From positions 8,990,001 through 9,054,000 of the forward strand of contig NC_133296.1 of NCBI RefSeq assembly GCF_005239225.2: DNA of 64,000 nucleotides. The letters run 5' to 3'. The notes below the pieces were generated by a model. The model did no database searches, was not told where the DNA came from, and saw nothing but the letters and a program-made list of their open reading frames with translations. The position numbers and the translations under genes are program-made. Below, in pieces: positions 29,881 to 40,452 of this stretch. The stretch is from Populus alba. Lineage: Eukaryota > Streptophyta > Magnoliopsida > Malpighiales > Salicaceae. Every line of letters begins with the position of its first letter. The stretch's first letter is position 1.

Positions 29881-31453
29881 TTGATTCAAACCTCGTGATC
29901 ACGTGGTCATGCAACCCACAATCAAGATTGAGATCTGATCCAATCTCAATGTTCTATAATGTCTTTCATTTCTATGAGAAAGATCATCACATTCTCAATG
30001 TTAGCTGAGGTGCATGATTGCGGGCTTCTGAAGATAAGTTGTTCATGGCAGTATCTAGTTACTTATTGCTGCTGGTTGGTTGGTCTATTAGCTTCTATAT
30101 TAAGTTGACTACTGGCAGTAGTGCTTTGTCTACTGGTTGGTTTGGGTTATGTTGATGGTTGTTTGCTTTGGATGGGAATTGCTATTTTTGTTTGAGGAAG
30201 ATGAACAGTGTTTTTGATGAGGTCTGGTTTCATGCATTTCACGTGGTCTGGTTTTGACACATGCAATGCTGCTGTCTGGGCGATGCATGGGCGTGTAGCT
30301 GGTCCAAGCAGGTTCTTCTATGTGGTAGAGATATGGGATGAAATTTGGATGACAGTTGTGTATTTCTATATAGAATCAACTTCAAGGTTGGTTATTTTAG
30401 AGACCTGTCATAGAATAGGTTTCTTTGCTAACCTGTCCGATTTCATGTTTGTATGGTTACAGTCTGTCTTGGCATTTGTTAGCTTATTGGATTTCTGTTG
30501 GGTAAATTGTTCATATCTGTATATTAACTTGCTAGGTCACCAACCTTGATATTTTTTATCTATAGTACATACTTACATTTTGATAAAAAAATAAATAAAT
30601 AAATATTAAGATCTTATCCTAGAAAGCCAAAATAGATCTGATAGGAGTGTGACACAATGAAAACCTACCCCAAGGCATCAACACTATTGGAATGAAGTAG
30701 AATGACATCATGAAGCCAGTTAATCTTCAATAAGTCATTTCAGTTTGATAAGTCACATGTTAAAACTAAAAATTTCAGAGATAATATTCATCAATGGTAG
30801 CCAAAATTTTGGTTACATGTGTTCAAATAGTTCTTAAGAATTAACCCTAATGGATCTATCCTTGTGGGCTGAATTGACCCACATACAAAACTGACCCAAA
30901 AACCCTAAACTGAAAAGCCCATAACCTAATCCAAACATGCCTTAGATCCTAGCTCAAAACAAAGTTTTAATTAAGCCCAAACATGAAAGAATATAATAAA
31001 AATAACTAATATGTCATTAAATAGCAGCATCCCTTCGTTCCTTCTTATAAAAAAAGGATTCTAGAACAAATATTAATGAATCCTTGCCACTCTTGAAAAT
31101 TATGTTGCAACTCATTAAAGATTCATGTGGAACTATGAAATTTCCAAAACAAGTTGTCATAACCTCTTAGAAAAAAAAATGCCAAATAAAAAATCCACAT
31201 ATCAAAAGGAAGTAAATAACAAAATTCTTACAACCTATTTTGACCTATATCTCAAGTCTTTCCCTAACTTCGATTACTGCAAATTTAACACAACATAGAC
31301 AAACACCTCTAGAATCATCTAGTAAAGTTTTAGCTCGATCCAAAGGTTGGATTTCGAGCTATGCTTAATGGAGAAAACTCGATAGTAAAACATTTTACAC
31401 CAAAATTCAAATTTGACCTTGCTTAGGTCATATCACAAGGCTAAACCGTATCA
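29881..31453 (-). repeat. Element E 5' LTR (minus strand), old, with an insertion
   Basis: Read on the minus strand it matches the C-type LTR from the eroded TGATACGG-like start at 31453 to the CACGAGGTTTGAATCA end near 29881. The match is split by a foreign 667-bp block at 29942-30608. Divergence from young C LTRs is high. Confidence 0.65.
29942..30608 (+). mobile_element. LINE-like insertion with A-rich tail inside the E LTR
   Basis: The block interrupts the E LTR and is flanked by AGATCTGATCC (29931-29941) and AGATCTTATCC (30609-30619), an 11-bp duplication with one mismatch. Its right end is A-rich (TAAATAAATAAATA). A variable-length TSD and an A-rich tail point to target-primed retrotransposition, so this is probably a 5'-truncated LINE 3' end. 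It does not share the CTTACC-poly(A) tail of the other LINEs here. A 113-codon frame at 30208-30549 has no recognisable domain. Confidence 0.5.
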
Positions 31454-31590
31454 TTCCATCCCTCTTTAACAATATTTTCCCTTGAATCTTGAATAGAAAT
31501 TCTCGTATTGCTAACACCTTTCACCAACAACTCTGTATGGAAGTAGTAACTGATAACAATTTCAAATAAGCACACCATACTAACCACTTG
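31454..31590. other. Unassigned spacer
   Basis: About 137 bp between the E LTR and a D-like LTR end. No convincing match to the other families in the window; probably retroelement-derived. Confidence 0.4.
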
Positions 31591-31812
31591 TGACATGATG
31601 AAAAGATTGATGTCTTATCCCAAGTGCAAGAGTGTCAAAGTAATAAATAACTCAGTAAGACCGAGGTCGAACCACAGAGAGGTGAAATATATATCACTTT
31701 TGAGATGTGATATTGATGTGAGTATTAATCAAAGATAAAAGCAATTGTCAAGGTTAGAGCATCATCCACTAATAGTATTAGAAATAAGTATAGTATACAC
31801 TCTTTTTATTAA
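31591..31812 (-). repeat. Minus-strand end of a diverged D-like (Athila) LTR
   Basis: The reverse complement matches the D LTR 3' end: GGTTCGACC, the ACTTCGACACTC-like run, CACTTGGGA and GACATCAA, ending at TGTCA (31591). It is cut at 31812 by the hybrid LTR of the B array. Confidence 0.65.
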
Positions 31813-32260
31813 TGATGCGGACCAGCCCAGAAACACCAGCAAGGATCCATTACATGTTCCAAATGGACCAATGACTCGGTCCAAGACAAAGACATTGAAA
31901 GACGCATTGAATGCATTGGTTTTGAAGGTTTCCACCAATTCAGAATTGGAAGGTCCATTGGAGTATCAAGAGGAGATCCTAGTACATCTTATCCATGTGC
32001 AAGAGGGGTCCAATACAACCTTATTTGGGCCATGAGATAAGGGCTTTATTTTATTCTGTTAGCTACAGCCCAAGGCTTGTTTGGGCTTAATTCATACTTT
32101 GTTTTAAGCTAGGATCCAAGGCTTGTTTGGATTAAGTTATGGGCTTTTCATTTTAGGGTTTTGGGCTAGTTTTGAGTGGCCTCATATAAGTCCACATAAG
32201 GGGTCCATTAGGGTCTTGGTGTGTGGGTTGCGTGACCACGTGATCACGAGGTTCGCATCA
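31813..32260 (+). repeat. Hybrid LTR: A-type 5' part joined to the B-type 3' end
   Basis: 31813-32214 match the A LTR, including the pol tail frame (open from about 31810 to the stop at 32035). From 32215 the sequence matches only the last ~45 bp of the B LTR (GTGTGTGGGTTGCGTGACC to GTTCGCATCA), and the B primer-site context follows. The joint lies after GGGGTCCATTAGGGT, a stretch A and B share. Confidence 0.8.
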
Positions 32261-32274
32261 TTTGGTATCAGAGC

Positions 32275-33048
32275 TTGGCTCCATTAATCAGGTTATATCC
32301 TTCTGAAATTTTCGTTTCTTGTTGTTTCCGCAAAAAAAAAAAATAATAATTCCTTAGTGTCCAATTTCTTCTTCTCTTGATTTGATATCATATCAAAAAA
32401 AAAAAAGTTATCTCGTTTTGTTCCTGAACAAAATATATCAGTTGCATTAAAACAAAGGAAAAAAAAAAAACAAAGAAAAAGTCATTTGTTTGTTTCTGCT
32501 GCAGAAAACTAAACAAAGGAAATTTTGATCAAATGAACTCAGAATGAGCTCAAATTTGATTCTGTTATTACTGGGACCCTAATCGCAACACATATTGATT
32601 TTGGGGTCAATTGGATATCGTTTGCTTTGGGTTTCAAATTCGGGTCTCATTAGGTCTGATTCATAACGTTTTTGCGTCATTCTATCAAACCTTATCGTAA
32701 ATTGCTCAAACTTTATATTCTGTCTATTTGGGTTGGTAGAGCGCTATATCTGAAATTTTAGCTCAATTGGACATCATTGACTTTAGGTTCCAGATCCGGA
32801 CTTAACTCGTCGTAAACGAGTCTGTTTTGCGTCAACTTTTGAAATTCACTTTCTTTCTGTTGTTTTCGTTTCTTGCCATTTATTTTCATCATATCCAACG
32901 TATCTGGGTGTTGTTTCATCATTTTTCATATTTTGTTTCTGTTTTTTTTATTCGAGTCTTCAGTTTCGTTCATATTTCGGATAGACTCGCGAGACTATCA
33001 TCGCAGCTTCGTTTTGCTTGTTTTCTGGTTTTTATTGCTTCTTGAGTC

Positions 33049-33080
<32 letters not shown>

Positions 33081-33254
33081 GATTGCGCTGCCAAGTTGGT
33101 TTTATTTGGTGTTGGTTTCAGTTTCGCAAGAACCGTAAGAAGGTGAGACGAGAGGTGTGAGCGTGTGAGGACATTCAGAGTGTTTGAGTGAAACACGAGC
33201 GACGTGAGGATATATATTTTTTTTTTCACTAACCAATTTTTGCAGGTAAATATC
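32275..33254 (+). other. B unit 1 leader
   Basis: About 980 bp, untranslated, with A runs, a (TA)n microsatellite at about 33047-33075, and a TTTTTGCAGGTAA stretch just before the ORF that looks like a 3' splice acceptor. Repeated almost exactly in unit 2 (35946-38723, minus the LINE). Confidence 0.7.
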
Positions 33255-34007
33255 ATGTCAGAACAAAACAACACACCGCGCCCTCTCGATGTAGAGCTTA
33301 AATTCCAAATGCAAGCCATGACGAAGATGATGGAAAGAATGAATTTCACGATGGGGAACGTGTGTGACAGACTTGAGAAGGTGGCAATACATGGTAACAT
33401 GGCTGGAACATGTACCCAAGATGTGAGGAAGGGTGGTGCTGAATTGAAATCAAACCATGGCAGCGGGGCTGAAAGGCCAAAGTGGGATGATTATGAGGAT
33501 TTTGAGGAGGACATTGATGATAATGGTGATGGTGGTTTTAAGGATGAGACCATAGGCTATCGGGAAGCTTTTCGGCAGCCTAGAAACCAAAGGGATTTCA
33601 TGTATTTTGATGAGTTGTTATGGCAAAAGAGAAGGGGGATTCAAAAGGAGAGGTGGTATCAAAGGGACAGAAATAAAGAGATTGGTGTTCTAAAAAAAGA
33701 ATCCAAGAGTCTATCTCGTATTCTCGGGGAGATGAAGCAAGAACTTGATGTGTTAACGGCAGCAGTCAATTCGCAGCAAGCTTCAAAAAGAGAGGAGAAA
33801 AAATGTTGCAATGATGAAATACGAAAGACAATGGGTGCTACTTTCATCCAAAGTTGTTGGCGACGATTGTTGGCAAGAAAAGAATTCCAAAGGCTTCAAA
33901 ATGAGGCTAAGGAATTGTCCATTCAACTTGTTGGTGATTCGAGGACGAATCATCTTGAAGAGAGAGGGAATGATACGATCCAGCCAAGGTCAAATTCGGA
34001 TTTTTGA
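33255..34007 (+). CDS. B gag-like ORF with coiled-coil and IQ-type motif (unit 1)
   Basis: Starts at MSEQNNTPRPLD, like the gag start of family A (MSENNESA on the minus strand at 49751). An acidic stretch follows (residues ~75-95, DDYEDFEEDIDDNGDGG), then a charged, probably coiled-coil segment (~140-190). At residues 198-211, IQSCWRRLLARKEF fits the IQ calmodulin-binding pattern (I-Q-x3-R-x4-R-x2-F). No zinc knuckle is seen. The ORF runs past the LTR start at 33971. The gag-like start suggests an RNA-packaging role; the IQ part looks like captured host coding sequence. An extra T near 34006 ends the frame at 34007, while unit 2 runs further. Confidence 0.72.
   Translation: MSEQNNTPRPLDVELKFQMQAMTKMMERMNFTMGNVCDRLEKVAIHGNMAGTCTQDVRKGGAELKSNHGSGAERPKWDDYEDFEEDIDDNGDGGFKDETIGYREAFRQPRNQRDFMYFDELLWQKRRGIQKERWYQRDRNKEIGVLKKESKSLSRILGEMKQELDVLTAAVNSQQASKREEKKCCNDEIRKTMGATFIQSCWRRLLARKEFQRLQNEAKELSIQLVGDSRTNHLEERGNDTIQPRSNSDF
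33957..33970 (+). other. Polypurine tract of B unit 1
   Basis: GAAGAGAGAGGGAA lies directly before the B LTR; the same tract is at 39427-39440 in unit 2. Confidence 0.85.
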
Positions 34008-35931
34008 CGTAAAATGCGCAACTATCCAGTTTTACGGAAATAGTCATAATTCTCAATCCCACCGTTGGATCGGGCTGAAATTTTACGTGGAGGCCCCTGA
34101 CATGTTTTCGTACCTTGGGTTAAAATATCATGTCAATCGGAGTTCGGCAAGGCATCCAAACACGGGTCAACAGAGGCTGTACGGGTTTTGTTATTTACTT
34201 CCTTTTGACTTGTGGACTTCCTATTTGGCTAGGATTCTTTTCCTAAAAGGATGCGGCAGCTTATTTTGGGAATCTCCTAATTCTACAAAGATCTTTAATG
34301 GGCTGCAACATAATTTTCAAGTGTGGCAAGGATTCATAAATGTTTCAGAATCCTTTTCTGGCAAGGATTCCTTATTCATCCTAGCTACAAAAAGGAAAGA
34401 AGATTTCAGAACTAATTCTACCTTCAGATTTGATTCTCCTAGCTTATATAGGACTTCTAAAGGGCTACAAATCTGATCCTATCATATTTAGGATATTAAA
34501 TTCGGATTTATTTATTTTAATGTTATTTTCTTCTTAGTTTAGGGTATATTTATATTATTTGGGTTTAATTGTAAGTGGGCATCATATAAGTCCACATAAG
34601 GGGTCCATTAGGGTTTATTTTACTTTGCAGTCACTATAAATAAAGGCATAACCAGACATGTTGATGCGAACCTCGTGATCACGTGGTCACGCAACCCACA
34701 ATCAAGATTGAGATCTGATCCCGGAAAGCCGAAACAGGTCTGATAGGAGTGCGACACAATGGAAACCTGCCCCAAGGCACCAACACTATTGGAATGAGTA
34801 GAATGACGCCACGAAGCCAGTTAATCTTCGATAAGTCAGATTCAGTTCGTTCAAGAACTGAAGAATGCAAGAATCACTCTCACACGTTAAAACTGAAAAG
34901 TTCAGAATAATAATCATCAAAGCTGCCGAAATTGTGGCTTACATGAGTTTAAATAGTTCTTGAAAAGTTAACCCTAATGGACCCCTTATGTGGACTTATA
35001 TGAGGTCCACTCAAAACTGGCCCAAAACCCTAAACTGAAAAGCCCATAACCTGATCCAAACAAGCCTTGGACCCTAGCTCAAAACAAAGTTTTAATTAAG
35101 CCCAAACATTAAAGAAAATAATAAAAATAAGTGACTTGTCATTAAATACCACCAGCCCTTCTTTCCTTGTGTAGCTAGGATGAATAAGGAATCCTTATAA
35201 GAAAAGGATTCTGAAACATTAATGAATCCTTGCCACACTAGGAGATTATATTGCAACTCATTAAAGATCCTTGTGGAACTAGGAAATTCCCAAAACCAGC
35301 TCCCACATCCTTGGAGGAAAAGAATCCTAATCAAATAGGAAATCCACAAGTCAAATGGAAGTAAATAACAAAATCCGTACAGCCTCTGTTGACCAGTATT
35401 GGGGTGCCTTACCGAACTCCGATTGACCTGCAATTTTAACCCAAGGTAGTAAGATATGTCTGGAGAGTCCACATAAAATATTAGCCCGATCCAACGGTCG
35501 GATTGAGAATTATGACTGTTGCCGTAAACCTGGATTGTTGCGCTTTTTACGCCAAAATCCGAATCTGACCTTACTTGGGTCGTATCACAGGGCTGAACCG
35601 TATCACATGTGAGAAGGGAATTCATATTAATAAAACTTCTTGTTTGCCGCACTTTGTGTGTGTGTGTTGGTGAGATAATCTCCCTTCCATGGTTCTCTAA
35701 AGAACTGAAAACGACTTATCGAAGAACAACTGTCTTCGTGGCGTCATCCTTATACTTCTCGTTCGCGAATCAATATTCGTTGGGTGGGGGTTTACGTTTC
35801 CAATAGTGCTGGTGCCTAGGTACAAGTTATCTTTGTGTCACACTCCTATCAAACCTGATTTACTTGGCTTTCCAGGAATTGGTGTCTTTGTGTGTGGGTT
35901 GCGTGACCACGTGATCACGAGGTTCGCATCA
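33971..35931 (+). repeat. B middle LTR (1012 bp without the inserted C LTR)
   Basis: Starts TGATACGATCC and ends GGTTCGCATCA. Removing the solo C LTR and one TSD copy leaves exactly 1012 bp, the length of the other two complete B LTRs. A TATAAATA box lies near 34635. It is followed by the primer site of unit 2, so it serves both units. Confidence 0.9.
34662..35605 (-). mobile_element. Solo C LTR in the B LTR (TSD CATGT)
   Basis: 944 bp on the minus strand, from TGATACGGTTC (35605) to GTTCGCATCA (34662), flanked by CATGT at 34657-34661 and 35606-35610. The uninterrupted B LTR at 40452 reads straight through this point. No internal element sequence remains, so it is a solo LTR left by LTR-LTR recombination. 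Its 5' half matches B, its 3' half matches A. Confidence 0.93.
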
Positions 35932-35933
35932 TT

Positions 35934-35945
35934 TGGTATCAGAGC
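35934..35945 (+). other. Primer-binding site of B unit 2
   Basis: TGGTATCAGAGC follows the middle LTR by 2 bp, proving that a second internal region starts here instead of flanking DNA. Confidence 0.9.
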
Positions 35946-36171
35946 TTGGCTCCATTAATCAGGTTATATCCTTCTGAAATTTTCGTTTCTTGTTGTTTCC
36001 GCTAAAAAAAAAAAAAAAAAAATTCCTTAGTGTCCAATTTCTTCTTCTCTTGATTTGATATCATATCAAAAAAAAAAAAAATTATCTCGTTTCGTTCCTG
36101 AACAAAATATATCAGTTGCATTAAAACAAAGGGAAAAAAAAAAAAACAAAGAAAAAATCATTTGTTTGTTT

Positions 36172-37934
36172 TTTTTTGGTAAGCTGACTTATGTATTAAA
36201 AGAAAATGATACAAAGAATATAATGGGCATACCCAAGATTTACAATGTGGACAGAAACGAAAACCAACAAATGGCTACAGGCTAGCCACAACAAAACAAA
36301 AACTTGGACCAACTAGATATGCTAGGGGTACAAAAACAACCAGCTAAACATCAAATTAAGAGTCCATGTTATTGACCCTCCAAAGTCTTTGGATCCTTAT
36401 GTTTTCATCTGTTTGTTGAACATTCCTTATCAAAACAAGCTTATCGCGAATGATACATTCGATTTGATCAAAAACCAAATTCGAAGCTTTAGACACATCT
36501 GCAAAGATCCTTGAATTCCGTTCTTGCCAGATACAATACACTGTAGCTGCGAAACCCAGTTTACGAGAAAAGTTGACGAAACTTTTTCCATGCCAAGAGA
36601 CAGTGGCCAATCGAATCCATTCATCCAAGCTTTTTGTCATTCTTGGAATGTCGCATCTATCACAAACATTCCACCATAATGCTTTCGCAAAGGAGCATTC
36701 GAAGAACAAGTGGTTGTGATCTTCATTATTGCAGAGACAGAGTGAGCACCTATTGGGACCATGAATACCAAACCGATGAAGTCTATCCTGCGTTGAGAGT
36801 TTCCGTTGGATAGCCACCCAAAGAAGAAATGCATGTCTTGGGACAGCATTCTTGAACCACACGATGTCATGCCAATCAACCATTTGATGATGAATTCTTA
36901 GTTGTTCCCAAGCTACTTTGACTGAGAAACTCTGATTTGGCAAATCCAACCAAACAATCTCATCCTTTTGCCCCTTAGGAGTAGAGGTGGAAGGAATAGC
37001 TTCTAAAATGGGGTGCCAGCCAATAGCATGAGTGATAGGAATTCTCCATTCTAAGTTATTAATCAGCACGTTCACTCTCGCGTTGTGTTCCATACCTGAA
37101 TCATAGATGAAACGTTCACCGTAGGTATCAGCGAGCGGGCTGTGAGGATGCCAATTGTCAAACCATAGAGAGGTTGTCATTCCATCTCCGATGACGTGCT
37201 TCATCTTCGGCCATGCTAAGGATCTGAGCTTTAGAATCTTTCCCCAAGCCCAAGAGCAGCTTCCTGGCGCCTTGATTGTCCAAAAATTCCTACCTCGCAA
37301 GAGATTGGATCTGATCCAAGTAGACCAGATTGAGCCATCTGAGTCATCGCACAAGTTCCAAATATGTTTCAACAAGGCAATCTTGTTCCATTCTGCTATC
37401 CTTTTTATGCCTAGCCCCCCCTCCTTTTTTGGAAGACATACTTGATCCCAAGCCACTTTAGCCCTGGTAGTGCTCATATCTGAACCTGACCAAAGGATCT
37501 CATAATTTGCTCAACATTTTTCACTACTTCCCCAGGTAATAGGAATAGAGATGCCCAATAGACCTGGATGGAGAATAAGACTGAGTTAATCAGTTGTACT
37601 CGCCCTGCGAAAGAGAGTGTTCTACAGGTCCATTGTCGAACTTTGGCGGTAATTCGATCCACGAGGCCCTTACAATTAACAGCCTTTAGTCTGGACGAGA
37701 TAAGAGGCACTCCCAAATATTTCATAGGAAGCTCCCCCTCTCTAAACCCAAGAATACTGATAATCTGTTCCCTCTCAGCTCCTAACGAACCGCTCAAGAA
37801 GATGTCACTTTTGTTTGGATTTGGATATAGACCTGATAGAACCTGAAACTCTGTGAGTACATTTTTTATCATACGGATTGAATGTACATCCCCTTTGCTG
37901 AATATCATCAAGTCGTCGGCAAAGCAAAGATGAG
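36172..37934 (-). mobile_element. 5'-truncated L1-type LINE in the B leader (25-bp TSD)
   Basis: A 1763-bp insertion with its poly(A) tail at the left (T run then GGTAAGCTGAC on the plus strand). The target duplication lies at 36147-36171 and 37935-37959, 25 bp with one mismatch; unit 1 has one copy of this stretch near 32470. Such TSD length and 5' truncation are typical of target-primed LINE insertion. The coding strand is minus. Confidence 0.93.
36356..37934 (-). pseudogene. LINE ORF2 C-terminal part: reverse transcriptase end and zf-RVT domain
   Basis: Read from 37934 to 36356 in two frames. The first (37934-37474) opens close to the truncation point with the reverse transcriptase catalytic core CFADDLMIFSKG and continues through MKYLGVPLIS and the thumb. 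The second (37477-36356, 373 codons) carries the C-terminal zf-RVT region (PRHAFLLWVAIQRKLSTQDR, then CSLCLCNNEDHNHLFFEC). A frame change near 37475 separates them. Endonuclease and the first half of reverse transcriptase are missing, so the copy was dead on arrival. Confidence 0.9.
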
Positions 37935-38512
37935 CAAAGAAAAAGTCATTTGTTTGTTTCTGCTGCAGAAAACTAAACAAAGGAAATTTTGATCAAATGA
38001 ACTCAGAATGAGCTCAAATTTGATTCTGTTATTACTGGGACCCTAATCGCAACACATATTGATTTTGGGGTCAATTGGATATCGTTTGCTTTGGGTTTCA
38101 AATTCGGGTCTCATTAGGTCTGATTCATAACGTTTTTGCGTCATTCTATCAAACCTTATCGTAAATTGCTCAAACTTTATATTCTGTCTATTTGGGTTGG
38201 TAGAGCGCTATATCTGAAATTTTAGCTCAATTGGACATCATTGACTTTAGGTTCCAGATCCGGACTTAACTCGTCGTAAACGAGTCTGTTTTGCGTCAAC
38301 TTTTGAAATTCACTTTCTTTCTGTTGTTTTCGTTTCTTGCCATTTATTTTCATCATATCCAACGTATCTGGGTGTTTGTTTCATCATTTTTCATATTTTG
38401 TTTCTGTTTTTTTTATTCGAGTCTTCAGTTTCGTTCATATTTCGGATAGACTCGCGAGACTATCATCGCAGCTTCGTTTTGCTTGTTTTCTGGTTTTTTA
38501 TTGCTTCTTGAG

Positions 38513-38549
<37 letters not shown>

Positions 38550-38723
38550 GATTGCGCTGCCAAGTTGGTTTTATTTGGTGTTGGTTTCAGTTTCGCAAGA
38601 ACCGTAAGAAGGTGAGACGAGAGGTGTGAGCGTGTGAGGACATTCAGAGTGTTTGAGTGAAACACGAGCGACGTGAGGATATATATTTTTTTTTTCACTA
38701 ACCAATTTTTGCAGGTAAATATC

Positions 38724-39750
38724 ATGTCAGAACAAAAACAACACACCGCGCCCTCTCGATGTAGAGCTTAAATTCCAAATGCAAGCCATGACGAAGATGA
38801 TGGAAAGAATGAATTTCACGATGGGGAACGTGTGTGACAGACTTGAGAAGGTGGCAATACATGGTAACATGGCTGGAACATGTACCCAAGATGTGAGGAA
38901 GGGTGGTGCTGAATTGAAATCAAACCATGGCAGCGGGGCTGAAAGGCCAAAGTGGGATGATTATGAGGATTTTGAGGAGGACATTGATGATAATGGTGAT
39001 GGTGGTTTTAAGGATGAGACCATAGGCTATCGGGAAGCTTTTCGGCAGCCTAGAAACCAAAGGGATTTCATGTATTTTGATGAGTTGTTATGGCAAAAGA
39101 GAAGGGGGATTCAAAAGGAGAGGTGGTATCAAAGGGACAGAAATAAAGAGATTGGTGTTCTAAAAAAAGAATCCAAGAGTCTATCTCGTATTCTCGGGGA
39201 GATGAAGCAAGAACTTGATGTGTTAACGGCAGCAGTCAATTCGCAGCAAGCTTCAAAAAGAGAGGAGAAAAAATGTTGCAATGATGAAATACGAAAGACA
39301 ATGGGTGCTACTTTCATCCAAAGTTGTTGGCGACGATTGTTGGCAAGAAAAGAATTCCAAAGGCTTCAAAATGAGGCTAAGGAATTGTCCATTCAACTTG
39401 TTGGTGATTCGAGGACGAATCATCTTGAAGAGAGAGGGAATGATACGATCCAGCCAAGGTCAAATTCGGATTTTGACGTAAAATGCGCAACTATCCAGTT
39501 TTACGGAAATAGTCATAATTCTCAATCCCACCGTTGGATCGGGCTGAAATTTTACGTGGAGGCCCCTGACATGTTTTCGTACCTTGGGTTAAAATATCAT
39601 GTCAATCGGAGTTCGGCAAGGCATCCAAACACGGGTCAACAGAGGCTGTACGGGTTTTGTTATTTACTTCCTTTTGACTTGTGGACTTCCTATTTGGCTA
39701 GGATTCTTTTCCTAAAAGGATGCGGCAGCTTATTTTGGGGAATCTCCTAA
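38724..39750 (+). pseudogene. B gag-like ORF, unit 2, with LTR-encoded extension
   Basis: Nearly identical to unit 1. One extra A near 38735 breaks the frame after the start, so the long open part begins at the internal Met at 38779. It contains the acidic stretch, coiled-coil-like segment and the same IQ-type motif (about 39307-39348). Without the extra T of unit 1 it stays open across the LTR start at 39441 and continues ~100 codons into the LTR (to 39750), where an extra G near 39737 ends it. The LTR-encoded part is also open in C LTRs. Confidence 0.7.
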
Positions 39751-40452
39751 TTCTACAAAGATCTTTAATGGGCTGCAACATAATTTTCAAGTGTGGCAAG
39801 GATTCATAAATGTTTCAGAATCCTTTTCTGGCAAGGATTCCTTATTCATCCTAGCTACAAAAAGGAAAGAAGATTTCAGAACTAATTCTACCTTCAGATT
39901 TGATTCTCCTAGCTTATATAGGACTTCTAAAGGGCTACAAATCTGATCCTATCATATTTAGGATATTAAATTCGGATTTATTTATTTTAATGTTATTTTC
40001 TTCTTAGTTTAGGGTATATTTATATTATTTGGGTTTAATTGTAAGTGGGCATCATATAAGTCCACATAAGGGGTCCATTAGGGTTTATTTTACTTTGCAG
40101 TCACTATAAATAAAGGCATAACCAGACATGTGAGAAGGGAATTCATATTAATAAAACTTCTTGTTTGCCGCACTTTGTGTGTGTGTGTTGGTGAGATAAT
40201 CTCCCTTCCATGGTTCTCTAAAGAACTGAAATCGACTTATCGAAGAACAACTGTCTTCGTGGCGTCATCCTTATGCTTCTCGTTCGCGAATCAATATTCG
40301 TTGGGTGGGGGTTTACGTTTCCAATAGTGCCGGTGCCTAGGTACAAGTTATCTTTGTGTCACACTCCTATCAAACCTGATTTACTTGGCTTTCCGGGAAT
40401 TGGTGTCTTTGTGTGTGGGTTGCGTGACCACGTGATCACGAGGTTCGCATCA
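39441..40452 (+). repeat. B right LTR (1012 bp)
   Basis: Uninterrupted B LTR, TGATACGATCC to GGTTCGCATCA, with TATAAATA at 40105-40112 and CACGTG near the end. No primer site follows; LINE sequence begins at the next base. Confidence 0.93.

Larger units (their letters stand above)
31813..40452 (+). mobile_element. Family B tandem array: hybrid LTR-int-LTR-int-LTR
   Basis: Left LTR 31813-32260 (A/B hybrid), middle B LTR 33971-35931 (interrupted by a solo C LTR), right B LTR 39441-40452. Both internal units start with the initiator-Met primer site (32263-32274 and 35934-35945) and encode one gag-like ORF; there is no protease, reverse transcriptase or integrase, so the family is non-autonomous. 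Unit 2 has a LINE in its leader. The outer flanks do not form a TSD (ATTAA left, AGAAC right), which fits recombination between two different insertions. Confidence 0.88.

Noticed and set aside
30208..30549. 113-codon frame as a host gene
   Set aside because: It lies inside the LINE-like insertion, has no recognisable domain and starts at a chance ATG.
15848..31453. TSD for element E
   Set aside because: A shared CTATTTGATTCA near 15847 and 29877 looked promising, but it does not lie at both outer LTR ends; no valid pair was found.
31813..40452. B array as one simple insertion
   Set aside because: The outer flanks ATTAA and AGAAC do not match and the left LTR is an A/B hybrid.
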